Source: Clostridia bacterium
GTDB taxonomy: Bacteria; Bacillota; Clostridia; Oscillospirales; Acutalibacteraceae
Direction of reading: 5' to 3'
Length of the DNA stretch: 29,020 nucleotides
Assembly: GCA_030536195.1 (NCBI GenBank)
Contig: JAUNQL010000001.1
Location: 1-29,020, forward strand
A program made the translations under genes and the position numbers. Below, in pieces: positions 1 to 7,658 of this stretch. A model generated the notes under the pieces. That model saw only the letters and a list, made by a program, of their open reading frames with translations. It was not told the DNA's origin and did no database searches. The stretch's first letter is position 1. The number at the start of each line of letters is the position of its first letter.

Positions 1-519
1 CCACATAAGAAGGCATGCACCAGCTGTGAGAACCATGATAATTACAAGAGCCTGTAATACAGCAGAAGCACCTGTGTAAGGTGTGCCGTCAGCAGCTGTT
101 GTGATATATCCGCCGCTTCTGAGATAGAAGAAGTAAGCTGCAGACTGAAGTACTGCGATGATTACCGCACCAATTCTGGTGATAAAGCTAATCTTTTTCT
201 TGCCTTCTTCGCCCTCTTTTGCGAGGTTTTCAAGTGCTGGGATAGCAACTGTCAAAAGTTGAATAATAATTGATGAGTTAATGTATGGTGTGATTGACAT
301 TGCAAACAATGTACCATAATTGAACGCATCACCAGTCATCATGCTGAGGTAGTTCATGAAGTTTGCTCCACCTGTATCTTGAATGATACCGCTTGCAGCA
401 TCGGTGAATGGAACTGGAATTGCAGCACCTAATCTAAAAAGCAAGAGAATAAGTGCTGTAAAAAGCATCTTTTTTCTAAGGTCTGGTACTTTAAAAGCGT
501 TGAGAAGAGTCTGCAACAT
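1..519 (-). CDS. secY: Protein translocase subunit SecY, N-terminal part (cut by window edge)
   Basis: SecY is the membrane channel of the Sec translocon, which exports and inserts proteins together with SecE and SecG. The 173 codons present begin at the ATG at 519 behind an AGAGGTGG ribosome binding site and run off the window in frame. The N-terminus MLQTLLNAFKVPDLRKKMLF and the segment RLGAAIPVPF are typical of SecY: a cytoplasmic start followed by TM1 and the plug region. SITPYINSSIIIQLL corresponds to TM2. It starts 1 nt after the rplO stop, the usual end of the spc operon, so it is probably co-transcribed with the ribosomal genes. The rest of the protein lies outside the window. Confidence 0.97.
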   Translation of the reverse strand, partial: MLQTLLNAFKVPDLRKKMLFTALILLLFRLGAAIPVPFTDAASGIIQDTGGANFMNYLSMMTGDAFNYGTLFAMSITPYINSSIIIQLLTVAIPALENLAKEGEEGKKKISFITRIGAVIIAVLQSAAYFFYLRSGGYITTAADGTPYTGASAVLQALVIIMVLTAGACLLMW

Positions 520-520
520 T

Positions 521-964
521 TTAAACCACCTCTGCCTTTCCGCCGGCTGCTTCTATTTTTGCCTTTGCAGCCTCTGAATAAGCGTTAACCTTAACATTAA
601 GTTTTTTCTTGAGTTCGCCGTTACCAAGAACCTTGATACCGTCTTTCTCGCTCTTGATAAGACCAGCTTCGATAAGAGCAGCTGCATCTACTGTTGCACC
701 TGACTTGAAGCATCTCTCAAGATCAGAAACGTTTACTGTAACGATTTCCTTAGCGAATATGTTGTTGAAGCCTCTCTTTGGAAGTCTTCTCTGTAAAGGC
801 ATCTGTCCACCTTCAAAGCCTGGACGCTGACCTTTACCTGCTCTTGCGAGCTGACCCTTGTGACCCTTACCAGCAGTTTTACCCTGGCCAGAGGCTGGGC
901 CTCTACCTATGCGCTTAACGTCCTTCTTAGAACCAGCGGCAGGTGTGAGTTCATGTAATTTCAT
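521..964 (-). CDS. rplO: 50S ribosomal protein L15
   Basis: L15 is a late-assembling large-subunit protein that binds 23S rRNA. The 147-residue product starts MKLHELTPAAGSKKDVKRIG, followed by the long glycine- and lysine-rich extension that reaches into the subunit. GFEGGQMPLQRRLPKRGF, near residues 49-66, is the family signature. The start is preceded by CGGAGGTAAAGGT. It lies between rpmD (17 nt upstream) and secY (1 nt downstream), the conserved spc order. The length is normal and nothing looks broken. Confidence 0.98.
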   Translation of the reverse strand: MKLHELTPAAGSKKDVKRIGRGPASGQGKTAGKGHKGQLARAGKGQRPGFEGGQMPLQRRLPKRGFNNIFAKEIVTVNVSDLERCFKSGATVDAAALIEAGLIKSEKDGIKVLGNGELKKKLNVKVNAYSEAAKAKIEAAGGKAEVV

Positions 965-981
965 AATACCTTTACCTCCGA

Positions 982-1176
982 TTAAGCCTTTGTAACTGTG
1001 ATAAGGTGAGAGATCTTTTTGATCTTACCCTGTGTCTGAGCATTGTCTGGCTGTGTTGAAACATCGCCAATCTTATGAAGACCAAGTGAGTAAGCGGTAG
1101 CAATCTGGTCTTTCTTGCTGCCGATGAGGCTCTTAGTGAGCTTTACTTCAACAGTTTCTACTGATGTCTTAGCCAT
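982..1176 (-). CDS. rpmD: 50S ribosomal protein L30
   Basis: L30 is a small large-subunit protein; not all bacteria have it, and it is usual in Firmicutes. The 64-residue product has the ferredoxin-like L30 pattern: a first strand VEVKLTKSLIGSKKDQ, then ATAYSLGLHKIGD, and a C-terminal strand ending ISHLITVTK. Its ATG lies behind an AAGGAGGGCGG site. It follows rpsE by 14 nt in the conserved order rplR-rpsE-rpmD-rplO and is probably translated from the same mRNA. Confidence 0.97.
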   Translation of the reverse strand: MAKTSVETVEVKLTKSLIGSKKDQIATAYSLGLHKIGDVSTQPDNAQTQGKIKKISHLITVTKA

Positions 1177-1190
1177 TTTGACCGCCCTCC

Positions 1191-1694
1191 TTAACCTAAA
1201 ATCTCTTTAGCGGATTTGCCGCGGATTTCAGCAACTTCTTCTACATTGCGGAGCTTTGAAAGACCGTCAATTGTAGCCCTTACAACGTTGCAAGGATTGT
1301 TAGAACGAAGTGCCTTTGAACGAATGTCCTTGATACCAACTGTCTCTACAACAGCACGAACAGGACCACCAGCGATGACACCAGTACCTGGTGCAGCTGG
1401 CTTAAGAAGTACAACGCCTGCGCCGTACTTACCAGTAATCTCGTGAGGGATTGTTGTACCCTTAAGAGATACCTTAATCAAGTTCTTCTTTGCGTCTTCG
1501 ATACCCTTGCGGATAGCATCTGGAACTTCGCCTGACTTACCAATACCGAAGCCTACGATGCCGTTGCCGTCGCCAACAACTACCAAAGCTGCAAATTTAT
1601 AGATACGTCCACCTTTAACTGTCTTTGATACACGGTTAATGGTAATGACTCTCTCTTGTAACTCTAAATTAGAAGCATCTATTTTACTAGCCAA
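1191..1694 (-). CDS. rpsE: 30S ribosomal protein S5 (TTG start)
   Basis: S5 sits on the 16S rRNA near the decoding and mRNA entry sites and affects fidelity. The product has the S5 double-stranded-RNA-binding N-terminal domain (RVSKTVKGGRIYKFAALVVV) and the glycine-rich GNGIVGFGIGKSGEVPDAI, then the C-terminal domain with GTGVIAGGPVRAVVE. I place the start at the TTG at 1694: a TAAGGAGGAA site ends 8 nt before it, and the resulting 167 residues match the usual length. A longer frame open to 1754 would run back into rplR, has no ribosome binding site of its own and would add 20 residues foreign to the family. Confidence 0.95.
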   Translation of the reverse strand: MASKIDASNLELQERVITINRVSKTVKGGRIYKFAALVVVGDGNGIVGFGIGKSGEVPDAIRKGIEDAKKNLIKVSLKGTTIPHEITGKYGAGVVLLKPAAPGTGVIAGGPVRAVVETVGIKDIRSKALRSNNPCNVVRATIDGLSKLRNVEEVAEIRGKSAKEILG

Positions 1695-1708
1695 AAGTTT
1701 TTCCTCCT
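1692..1708 (-). promoter_or_regulatory. Ribosome binding site and TTG start that define rpsE
   Basis: Read on the minus strand, AAGGAGG is followed by 8 bases and then TTG GCT AGT. No ATG in the rpsE frame lies between the rplR stop and this point; the ATG in AATAATGG is in another frame. The site therefore decides a non-ATG start for a highly expressed ribosomal protein. Confidence 0.85.
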
Positions 1709-1716
1709 TACCATTA

Positions 1717-2076
1717 TTAGAACTTAAGGCCACCCTCACGGGCACCATCTGCAAGTTCTGCTACACGACCATGATAAACGTAGCCACCACGATCAAAAAC
1801 TACTTCTTCAATGTTCTTCTTAAGTGCACGCTCAGCAAGGATCTTACCAAGTTCCTTAGCTGCGTCCTTGTTTCCACCGTACTTCTTGAAGCTCTTCTCG
1901 TTTGTAGAAGCGCTGCAAAGAGTCACACCAGCTACGTCGTCAATAATCTGAGCGTAGATGTTGTCAAGTGAGCGGTAAACGCAAAGACGTGGGCGTGAAG
2001 CTGTACCAGAAATTTTTCCGCGTACTCTCTTATGACGCTTAAGACGAGCTTTATTTGAATCTGCCTTATTAACCAT
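1717..2076 (-). CDS. rplR: 50S ribosomal protein L18
   Basis: L18 binds 5S rRNA and helps bring it into the central protuberance with L5. The 119-residue product has the basic N-terminus (NKARLKRHKRVRGKI), the segment RPRLCVYRSLDNIYAQIIDD and the end VFDRGGYVYHGRVAELADGA, all family hallmarks. The ATG at 2076 follows a GAAGGAG-type site. It sits between rplF and rpsE in normal spc order. Its stop lies about 10 nt before the rpsE ribosome binding site. Confidence 0.98.
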   Translation of the reverse strand: MVNKADSNKARLKRHKRVRGKISGTASRPRLCVYRSLDNIYAQIIDDVAGVTLCSASTNEKSFKKYGGNKDAAKELGKILAERALKKNIEEVVFDRGGYVYHGRVAELADGAREGGLKF

Positions 2077-2100
2077 AATTTAATTTCACTCCTTCTCTTA

Positions 2101-2640
2101 TTATGCGCCTTTACCGGCTTTGCCTTCTTTACGGCGGATATGTTCGTCCATGTACTTAATGCCCTTGCCCTTATATGGCTCAGGTGGACGCTTTTCACGT
2201 ACTTCTGCTGCGAACTGACCAACCTTCTGCTTGTCAATACCTGAAATAGTGATAACCTTATCATTTACTTCAGCCTTAACACCATCAGGGAATGGCATTT
2301 CTACAGGATGTGAATAACCGATGTTAAGAACAAGCTTGTTGCCTTCAACTGAAGAACGGTAACCTACACCGTTAACCTCAAGCTGCTTTGAGTAACCGTT
2401 TGTAACGCCCTCAACCATGTTAGCAATAAGAGTTCTTGTAAGACCATGAAGTGAACGATTCTCTTTCTGATCGTCTGGACGAGTTACCTTAATCTCGGCA
2501 CCGTCGATTTCAACCTTCATGTTCTGATGCACTGTTCTAGTAAGTTCACCCTTTGGGCCCTTTACAGTAACAGTGTTGCCGTCGAGCTTAACTTCTACGC
2601 CGGCAGGAATTACGATTGGCGAATTGCCTATACGTGACAT
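2101..2640 (-). CDS. rplF: 50S ribosomal protein L6
   Basis: L6 is a two-domain large-subunit protein near the sarcin-ricin loop, where translation GTPases act. The 179-residue product begins MSRIGNSPIVIPAGVEVKLD and shows both repeated L6 domains, with GLTRTLIANMVEGVTNGYSK between them. It ends with the signature RPPEPYKGKGIKYMDEHIRR near the C-terminus. The start lies behind TAAGGAGGTAACAGGT. It follows rpsH by 13 nt, in the standard order. Confidence 0.98.
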   Translation of the reverse strand: MSRIGNSPIVIPAGVEVKLDGNTVTVKGPKGELTRTVHQNMKVEIDGAEIKVTRPDDQKENRSLHGLTRTLIANMVEGVTNGYSKQLEVNGVGYRSSVEGNKLVLNIGYSHPVEMPFPDGVKAEVNDKVITISGIDKQKVGQFAAEVREKRPPEPYKGKGIKYMDEHIRRKEGKAGKGA

Positions 2641-2653
2641 ACCTGTTACCTCC

Positions 2654-3052
2654 TTACCAGATGAATGCGAGAACCTCGCCGCCTACGTGAGCCTTGCGAG
2701 CTTCCTTATCTGTCATAATACCTTTTGATGTTGAGAGGATAGCAATACCGAGACCCTTCATTACCTTTGGCATGTTTTCACAGTCAGTGTAAATTCTAAG
2801 ACCTGGCTTTGATACTCTCTTGAGACCAGTAATAACTGGTGACTTGTTTTCGCCATACTTGAGTACGATTTCAATCATACCCTGCTTACCGTCTTCTTCA
2901 ACGGTGAAGCTCTTGATATAGCCCTCATCTACAAGAATCTGAGCAATAGCTTTCTTCATGTTAGATGCGGGAACTTTAACTGTATCATGTTTAGCTGCAT
3001 TAGCATTTCTAATTCTTGTGAGCATATCTGCTACTGAATCTGTAATCTGCAT
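2654..3052 (-). CDS. rpsH: 30S ribosomal protein S8
   Basis: S8 is a primary 16S rRNA binder; in E. coli it also represses the spc operon by binding its own mRNA. The product has the N-terminal SVADMLTRIRNANAAKHDTV and the C-terminal rRNA-binding signature STSKGIMTDKEARKAHVGGE. Two in-frame ATGs lie 6 nt apart; the second (3052) has the better spacing (9 nt) from GGAGG and gives 132 residues, the usual length. The first (3058) is only 3 nt from the site. No E. coli-like S8 operator was identified here. Confidence 0.97.
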   Translation of the reverse strand: MQITDSVADMLTRIRNANAAKHDTVKVPASNMKKAIAQILVDEGYIKSFTVEEDGKQGMIEIVLKYGENKSPVITGLKRVSKPGLRIYTDCENMPKVMKGLGIAILSTSKGIMTDKEARKAHVGGEVLAFIW

Positions 3053-3082
3053 TTGCATTTCCCTCCTTAGTTATTGCTCAAA

Positions 3083-3268
3083 TTACCAGCTTGCCTTTTT
3101 AACGCCAGGAATCTGGCCCTTGTGTGCAAGCTCTCTAAAACAAATACGGCATACGCCATACTTCCTGAGGTAGGCATGTGGTCTACCGCAGATCTTACAT
3201 CTGTTGTACTGTCTTGTTGAATATTTAGCTGGACGAGCCTGCTTAACCTTCATTGATTTCTTAGCCAC
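3083..3268 (-). CDS. rpsN: 30S ribosomal protein S14, zinc-binding type (type Z)
   Basis: S14 is a small-subunit protein of the 30S head. The short, zinc-binding form of 61 residues is shown by two CxxC pairs, NRCKICGRPHAYLRK and GVCRICFRELAHKG, with the typical end GQIPGVKKASW. The start is the GTG at 3268, with GGAGG 8 nt upstream; the longer frame to 3295 would overlap rplE and adds non-family residues. The gene lies between rplE and rpsH as usual in Firmicutes. Many Firmicutes also have a zinc-free paralog elsewhere for zinc starvation; none is present in this window. Confidence 0.97.
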   Translation of the reverse strand: MAKKSMKVKQARPAKYSTRQYNRCKICGRPHAYLRKYGVCRICFRELAHKGQIPGVKKASW

Positions 3269-3281
3269 GTGTCTTCCCTCC

Positions 3282-3824
3282 TTATCTAGTAGCAAATGGA
3301 GCGCCCATGAGTGAGAGGAGCTCTCTTGCTTCTTCGTCTGTGTTTGCTGTTGTTACGAAACAGATATCCATACCACGAATAGCGTCAATCTTGTCGTATT
3401 CGATTTCTGGGAAAATAAGCTGTTCCTTAACACCCATTGAATAGTTACCACGACCATCAAATGAGTCTGGGTTGATACCTCTAAAGTCTCTTACTCTTGG
3501 GAGTGCCAAGTTGAAGAATCTGTCGAGGAATTCGTACATTCTATCGCCACGAAGTGTAACCTTTACACCGATTACCATGCCTTCACGGAGTTTGAAGTTA
3601 GCTACTGACTTCTTAGCCTTACAAATAACTGGCTTCTGACCAGTGATGATTGAAAGGTCGCTTATGATAGCATCTACTACCTTAGCGTTATCCTTAGCTT
3701 CGCCGCAACCTACGTTGATAACAATCTTATCAAGCTTTGGAATCTGCATAACTCTCTTGTATTCGAACTTCTTCATAAGAGCAGGTGCTACTTCTTTGGT
3801 ATACATTTCTTTAAGTCTTGCCAT
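3282..3824 (-). CDS. rplE: 50S ribosomal protein L5
   Basis: L5 binds 5S rRNA and contacts the P-site tRNA from the central protuberance. The 180-residue product carries the conserved opening ARLKEMYTKEVAPALMKKF, the core VINVGCGEAKDNAKVVD and LREGMVIGVKVTLRGDRMYE, and the C-terminal signature GRGNYSMGVKEQLIFPEI with IRGMDI. The ATG at 3824 follows GGAGGGGGCTAAACCTT. It is 20 nt downstream of rplX, and its stop is 13 nt upstream of the rpsN GTG. Length and order are normal. Confidence 0.98.
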   Translation of the reverse strand: MARLKEMYTKEVAPALMKKFEYKRVMQIPKLDKIVINVGCGEAKDNAKVVDAIISDLSIITGQKPVICKAKKSVANFKLREGMVIGVKVTLRGDRMYEFLDRFFNLALPRVRDFRGINPDSFDGRGNYSMGVKEQLIFPEIEYDKIDAIRGMDICFVTTANTDEEARELLSLMGAPFATR

Positions 3825-3844
3825 AAGGTTTAGCCCCCTCCTTC

Positions 3845-4171
3845 TTATTCAAACTGAGCGCCGCACTTCTTGCAAACGCGTACTTTTTTACCTGTCTTCT
3901 TGTCTACTGCGTGTCCTACACGAGTAGCCTTGCCGCACTTAGGGCAAACAAGCTGTACCTTATCAGCATAGAGAGCACTCTCTGCCTTGATAAGTCCGCC
4001 AGCTTCGCCCATCTTGCGAGGCTTAACATGCTTTGTGATGATGTTGATGCCTTCAACAATTATCTTGCCTTCAGAAGGTGCAACCTCAAGTACCTTGCCC
4101 TTCTGGCCACGGTACTTACCGTTGATAACGATAACTTCATCACCTGTTTTAACGTGAACTTTATTATTCAT
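3845..4171 (-). CDS. rplX: 50S ribosomal protein L24
   Basis: L24 is an assembly-initiating large-subunit protein. The 108-residue product has the KOW motif in VIVINGKYRGQKGKVLEV, then IVEGINIITKHVKPRK. Its C-terminus carries two CxxC pairs (VCPKCGK and VCKKCGA), a zinc-ribbon-like feature seen in many L24 proteins. I use the ATG at 4171, which is 11 nt from AGGAGG; the GTG at 4183 directly touches the binding site and is unlikely. It follows rplN by 18 nt. Confidence 0.96.
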   Translation of the reverse strand: MNNKVHVKTGDEVIVINGKYRGQKGKVLEVAPSEGKIIVEGINIITKHVKPRKMGEAGGLIKAESALYADKVQLVCPKCGKATRVGHAVDKKTGKKVRVCKKCGAQFE

Positions 4172-4189
4172 TATCTCTCGCACCTCCTA

Positions 4190-4558
4190 TTAAAGTACCT
4201 CTGGAGCAAGGCTCAAGATCTTTGTGAAATCCTTTTCACGAAGCTCACGAGCTACAGGTCCAAAAATACGTGTTCCTCTTGGTGTCTTATCTTCACGGAT
4301 AAGAACTGCAGCGTTCTCATCAAAACGGATGTATGTACCGTCGTCACGACGAACACCCTTCTTTGATCTAACTACTACTGCTTTTACTACTTCGCCTTTT
4401 TTAACGCCGCCACCTGGTGTAGCCTTCTTAACTGATGCTACGATGACGTCGCCTATATTGGCATACCTCCTGCCAGTACCTCCAAGCACACGAATGCACA
4501 TGATTTCTTTTGCGCCTGAATTGTCGGCAACCTTGAGGTAACTCTGTTGTTGTACCAC
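4190..4558 (-). CDS. rplN: 50S ribosomal protein L14 (GTG start)
   Basis: L14 forms part of the intersubunit bridge region and contacts 16S rRNA. The 122-residue product starts MVQQQSYLKVADNSGAKEIM and has LGGTGRRYANIGDVIVASVK and EKDFTKILSLAPEVL, all typical of the family. The initiation codon is GTG at 4558, placed 7 nt after AAGGAGG; no ATG is available nearby and the length is standard. It follows rpsQ by 17 nt, keeping the S10-spc junction order rpsQ-rplN. Confidence 0.97.
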   Translation of the reverse strand: MVQQQSYLKVADNSGAKEIMCIRVLGGTGRRYANIGDVIVASVKKATPGGGVKKGEVVKAVVVRSKKGVRRDDGTYIRFDENAAVLIREDKTPRGTRIFGPVARELREKDFTKILSLAPEVL

Positions 4559-4575
4559 AGTGGTTCCCTCCTTAA

Positions 4576-4830
4576 TTACTTAGCCTTTTCGATGATTTCA
4601 ACTACACGCCAATGCTTATCTTTTGAGATTGGACGAGTTTCCATAATAAGAACCTTGTCGCCAACATGGCATTCGTTATTTTCATCGTGTGCTTTGATTT
4701 TTACTGTACGGTTTACGATCTTCTTATAAAGTGGGTGCTTAACCCTATCTTTTACTGTAACTACTACAGTCTTGTCCATCTTATCTGATGAAACGAGGCC
4801 GACCTGAGTCTTTCTAAGATTTCTTTCCAT
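4576..4830 (-). CDS. rpsQ: 30S ribosomal protein S17
   Basis: S17 is an early 16S rRNA binder with an OB fold. The 84-residue product begins MERNLRKTQVGLVSSDKMDK and has TVVVTVKDRVKHPLYKKIV, the family signature, then a C-terminal strand region (HVGDKVLIMETRPISKDKHW). The ATG follows a TAAGGAGGATTAAGTC site. It is 19 nt downstream of rpmC. In E. coli it is the last gene of the S10 operon; here the next operon follows without a break, so S10 and spc are probably fused into one transcript. Confidence 0.97.
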   Translation of the reverse strand: MERNLRKTQVGLVSSDKMDKTVVVTVKDRVKHPLYKKIVNRTVKIKAHDENNECHVGDKVLIMETRPISKDKHWRVVEIIEKAK

Positions 4831-4849
4831 GACTTAATCCTCCTTAAAC

Positions 4850-5053
4850 TCAAGCATCTTCGCCGTGAAGTTCGATATCGCGCTGAATTGTCTTAATTCT
4901 AGCGATGTCCTTCTTAACGGCCTTGATGCGCATTGGGTTTTCGAGCTGATTGATAGCCTGCTGGAAACGAAGCTTAAAGAGTTCGTCCTTAAGTTCAAGA
5001 AGCTTAGCATCAAGCTCAGCGGCGGACAGTTTCTTAAGTTCTGATGCTTTCAT
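4850..5053 (-). CDS. rpmC: 50S ribosomal protein L29
   Basis: L29 lies near the peptide exit tunnel next to L23 and is part of the docking site for exported-protein factors. The 67-residue product is a helical hairpin: MKASELKKLSAAELDAKLLE and LKDELFKLRFQQAINQLENP, ending with KKDIARIKTIQRDIE. The start overlaps the rplP stop as TAATG, which suggests translational coupling. Size and position between rplP and rpsQ are standard. Confidence 0.97.
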   Translation of the reverse strand: MKASELKKLSAAELDAKLLELKDELFKLRFQQAINQLENPMRIKAVKKDIARIKTIQRDIELHGEDA

Positions 5054-5472
5054 TACTGCTCACCGTCCTCTTTCTTTACAAATTTACATTTAATTGGGAG
5101 TTTGTTAGATGCAAGACGCATAGCCTCGCGAGCAAGTTCTTCATCAACGCCTGCGATTTCGAACATAACTCTGCCTGGCTTAACTACTGCTACCCAATAT
5201 TCTGGGGAACCTTTACCTGAACCCATTCGAGTTTCAGCTGGCTTCTCTGTGATTGGCTTGTCTGGGAAAATCTTAATCCAAACCTGGCCACCACGCTTAA
5301 TATAACGTGTCATAGCAATACGGGCTGCTTCTATCTGGTTAGCTGTGATCCATGCTGGCTCTAAAGCCACAAGACCATAATCACCATAAGTTACTGTATT
5401 GCCACGAGTTGCCTTACCAGTAAGACGGCCTCTCTGCTGTCTTCTGTATTTAACTCTCTTTGGCATTAACAT
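5053..5472 (-). CDS. rplP: 50S ribosomal protein L16
   Basis: L16 sits near the A site and the peptidyl transferase centre. The 139-residue product starts MLMPKRVKYRRQQRGRLTGK, then YGDYGLVALEPAWITANQIE and the conserved RGGQVWIKIFPDKPITEKPA and MGSGKGSPEYWVAVVKPG. I take the ATG at 5472, which overlaps the rpsC stop as TAATG and lies 7 nt from GGGGGAG; homologues begin with a similar MLxPKRVKYRR. A second ATG 6 nt later is possible. The stop overlaps rpmC by 1 nt. Confidence 0.97.
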   Translation of the reverse strand: MLMPKRVKYRRQQRGRLTGKATRGNTVTYGDYGLVALEPAWITANQIEAARIAMTRYIKRGGQVWIKIFPDKPITEKPAETRMGSGKGSPEYWVAVVKPGRVMFEIAGVDEELAREAMRLASNKLPIKCKFVKKEDGEQ

Positions 5473-6140
5473 TACTTAGCTCCCCCTTCCTTCTTATTTG
5501 CCTTACGTGTATCGTGAAGAACTTCACCCTTATAGATCCATACCTTTACGCCGATACGGCCGTAAGTTGTATCTGCCTCAGCAAAACCGTAGTCAATGTC
5601 TGCACGGATTGTCTGAAGTGGAATAGTACCTTCCTTGTAGCTCTCTGAACGAGCGATTTCTGCGCCACCAAGACGACCAGAAACCTGAGCCTTGATACCC
5701 TTAGCGCCAAGTCTCATTGTTCTACCGATAGCGAGCTTAAGAGCACGACGGTAAGAAACACGCTTCTCGAGCTGTGCAGCGATTGACTCTGCAACAAGCT
5801 GAGCGTCAAGGTCTGGCTGCTTGATTTCGATGATGTTCAAAGCTACTTCTTTACCAAGTCTCTTTTCACATTCAGCCTTAAGCTTCTCGATCTCAGCGCC
5901 GCCGCGACCGATTACCATACCTGGCTTTGCGCAGTGGATGTTGATGCGAACGCGCTTAGCGTCACGCTCAATCTCTACCTTTGGCACACCAGCAGAAGCG
6001 AGTGACTTGAGAAGGTACTCTCTGATTTCATAGTCTTCGTGGAGAGTGTCTGCGAACTGGCTCTTGTTTGCATACCAGCGAGACTCCCAGTCCTTAATTA
6101 CGCCAACTCTAAGACCAGTTGGATTAACTTTCTGTCCCAT
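5472..6140 (-). CDS. rpsC: 30S ribosomal protein S3
   Basis: S3 lies at the mRNA entry tunnel of the 30S head and, with S4 and S5, contributes to helicase activity. The 222-residue product starts MGQKVNPTGLRVGVIKDWES. The KH domain carries GMVIGRGGAEIEKLK near residues 74-88. The C-terminal domain has VSGRLGGAEIARSESYKEG and YGRIGVKVWIYKGEV. The ATG follows GAGGAGGTAAAAC. It lies 16 nt after rplV and overlaps the rplP start by 1 nt. Confidence 0.98.
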   Translation of the reverse strand: MGQKVNPTGLRVGVIKDWESRWYANKSQFADTLHEDYEIREYLLKSLASAGVPKVEIERDAKRVRINIHCAKPGMVIGRGGAEIEKLKAECEKRLGKEVALNIIEIKQPDLDAQLVAESIAAQLEKRVSYRRALKLAIGRTMRLGAKGIKAQVSGRLGGAEIARSESYKEGTIPLQTIRADIDYGFAEADTTYGRIGVKVWIYKGEVLHDTRKANKKEGGAK

Positions 6141-6156
6141 GTTTTACCTCCTCCTC

Positions 6157-6489
6157 TTATTCTGCTTCCTTAAGTGTAAGGGTGATGTGCGATGTCTTTT
6201 TATTAATTCTGTATGCACGACCCTTAGACATAGGTCTAATACGCTTGAGTGTAGGACCCTGATCAACAGATGCATAAGCAACATAAAGTTTGCTTGTGTC
6301 CATGTCCTTCTGCTCTGCGTTTGCGATTGCTGACTTTAATAACTTTACAAGAACCTCACTTGCAGATTTTGGTGTGTTCTTGAGAATAGCCATTGCCTTA
6401 TCAGCTGGTTGATTTCTAATAAGATCAAGTACAATCTTAACCTTACGAGGTGCGATTCTAACGAATGTTACCTTAGCTGTTGCTTCCAT
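6157..6489 (-). CDS. rplV: 50S ribosomal protein L22
   Basis: L22 lines the peptide exit tunnel; its hairpin tip, with L4, forms the constriction where stalling peptides and macrolides act. The 110-residue product has the opening FVRIAPRKVKIVLDLIRNQP and the C-terminal beta-hairpin with the signature GRAYRINKKTSHITLTL. The ATG follows AAAGGAGTGTTTTTAA. It lies 21 nt after rpsS in the usual order. Length is normal and the tunnel hairpin shows no deletion or insertion. Confidence 0.97.
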   Translation of the reverse strand: MEATAKVTFVRIAPRKVKIVLDLIRNQPADKAMAILKNTPKSASEVLVKLLKSAIANAEQKDMDTSKLYVAYASVDQGPTLKRIRPMSKGRAYRINKKTSHITLTLKEAE

Positions 6490-6510
6490 TTAAAAACACT
6501 CCTTTCTGCA

Positions 6511-6783
6511 TTATTTACCGGTCTTTGAACCAGCATGTCCTCTGAATGTTCTTGTTGGTGCGAACTCACCAAGCTTGTGGCCTACCATATCTTCAGTAAC
6601 GTATACTGGAACGTGCTTACGTCCATCGTGAACTGCGAAAGTATGACCAACGAACTGTGGGAATATTGTTGAAGAACGGCTCCATGTTTTAAGTACGATC
6701 TTCTCGCCACTTTCGTTCATCTTTTCAACGCGTGCGAGGAGCTTAGGTTGTACGTATGGGCCCTTTTTAAGACTTCTGCTCAT
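6511..6783 (-). CDS. rpsS: 30S ribosomal protein S19
   Basis: S19 lies in the 30S head, pairs with S13 and contacts the A-site tRNA region. The 90-residue product begins MSRSLKKGPYVQPKLLARVE and contains TWSRSSTIFPQFVGHTFAVH and VTEDMVGHKLGEFAPTRTFR, all diagnostic. The ATG follows GAAAGGAGTTATGAAT. It is 21 nt after rplB. Size and gene order are standard. Confidence 0.98.
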   Translation of the reverse strand: MSRSLKKGPYVQPKLLARVEKMNESGEKIVLKTWSRSSTIFPQFVGHTFAVHDGRKHVPVYVTEDMVGHKLGEFAPTRTFRGHAGSKTGK

Positions 6784-6804
6784 TATTCATAACTCCTTTC
6801 ACAA

Positions 6805-7638
6805 TTACTTTCCGTTACAACGTCTTACGATCATCTTATTGGAAGCCTTTTTCTTATTACGTGTCTTATAACCAAGAGCTGGCTTACCCCAAGGAGTAAC
6901 AGGACCTGGACGACCGATTGGTGACTTACCTTCACCACCACCGTGTGGGTGGTCGTTAGGGTTCATAACTGAACCACGTACTGTTGGGCGAATGCCAAGG
7001 TGACGTGTACGTCCAGCCTTACCAACCTTAACGTTAGCGTGGTCTGTGTTGCTAACCTGGCCGATTGTAGCCATGCAGTTGATTGGAACGTTGCGAAGTT
7101 CGCCTGATGGCAAACGAAGGAGTGCATAAGCACCTTCCTTAGCCATAAGCTGAGCTGCGTTACCAGCAGAACGAGCGAGCTGTCCGCCGCGACCTGGGTA
7201 AAGCTCAACGTTGTGGATGAATGTACCTGTTGGTACGTTTGCAAGTGGAAGAGCGTTACCTGGCTTGATGTCAACGTTTTCGCCTGCTTCTACTTTATCT
7301 CCAACCTTAAGACCTACAGGAGCAAGGATGTATGCCTTCTCGCCGTCCTCATACTGGATGAGTGCAATAAATGCTGAACGGTTTGGATCGTACTCAAGAG
7401 TGAGTACTGTAGCTGGCATATCGAACTTCTGTCTCTTAAAGTCGATAATACGATACTTTTTACGGTTTCCGCCACCGCGGTGACGAACTGTGATTCTACC
7501 ATAACTGTTGCGGCCTGCATTCTTGTTAAGAGGAGCAAGTAAGCTTCTCTCTGGTGCAACCTTTGACAGTTCGGAGTAATCTGTAACGGACATATTTCTT
7601 GTGCCGTTAGTAACTGGCTTAATGTTTCTAATTGCCAC
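6805..7638 (-). CDS. rplB: 50S ribosomal protein L2
   Basis: L2 is a core large-subunit protein close to the peptidyl transferase centre and needed for subunit joining. The 277-residue product starts MAIRNIKPVTNGTRNMSVTD and shows GRITVRHRGGGNRKKYRIID, the SH3-like middle region (ALPLANVPTGTFIHNVELYP) and the C-terminal signature MNPNDHPHGGGEGKSPIGRP with the conserved histidines. The ATG lies behind AAGGGAGGAAATCAAAGT. It follows rplW by 20 nt. Confidence 0.98.
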   Translation of the reverse strand: MAIRNIKPVTNGTRNMSVTDYSELSKVAPERSLLAPLNKNAGRNSYGRITVRHRGGGNRKKYRIIDFKRQKFDMPATVLTLEYDPNRSAFIALIQYEDGEKAYILAPVGLKVGDKVEAGENVDIKPGNALPLANVPTGTFIHNVELYPGRGGQLARSAGNAAQLMAKEGAYALLRLPSGELRNVPINCMATIGQVSNTDHANVKVGKAGRTRHLGIRPTVRGSVMNPNDHPHGGGEGKSPIGRPGPVTPWGKPALGYKTRNKKKASNKMIVRRCNGK

Positions 7639-7658
7639 TTTGATTTCCTCCCTTTTGA

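Noticed and set aside
3911..4366. Plus-strand open frame of 151 codons across rplX and rplN
   Set aside because: It crosses the boundary of two certain ribosomal genes and has no ribosome binding site.
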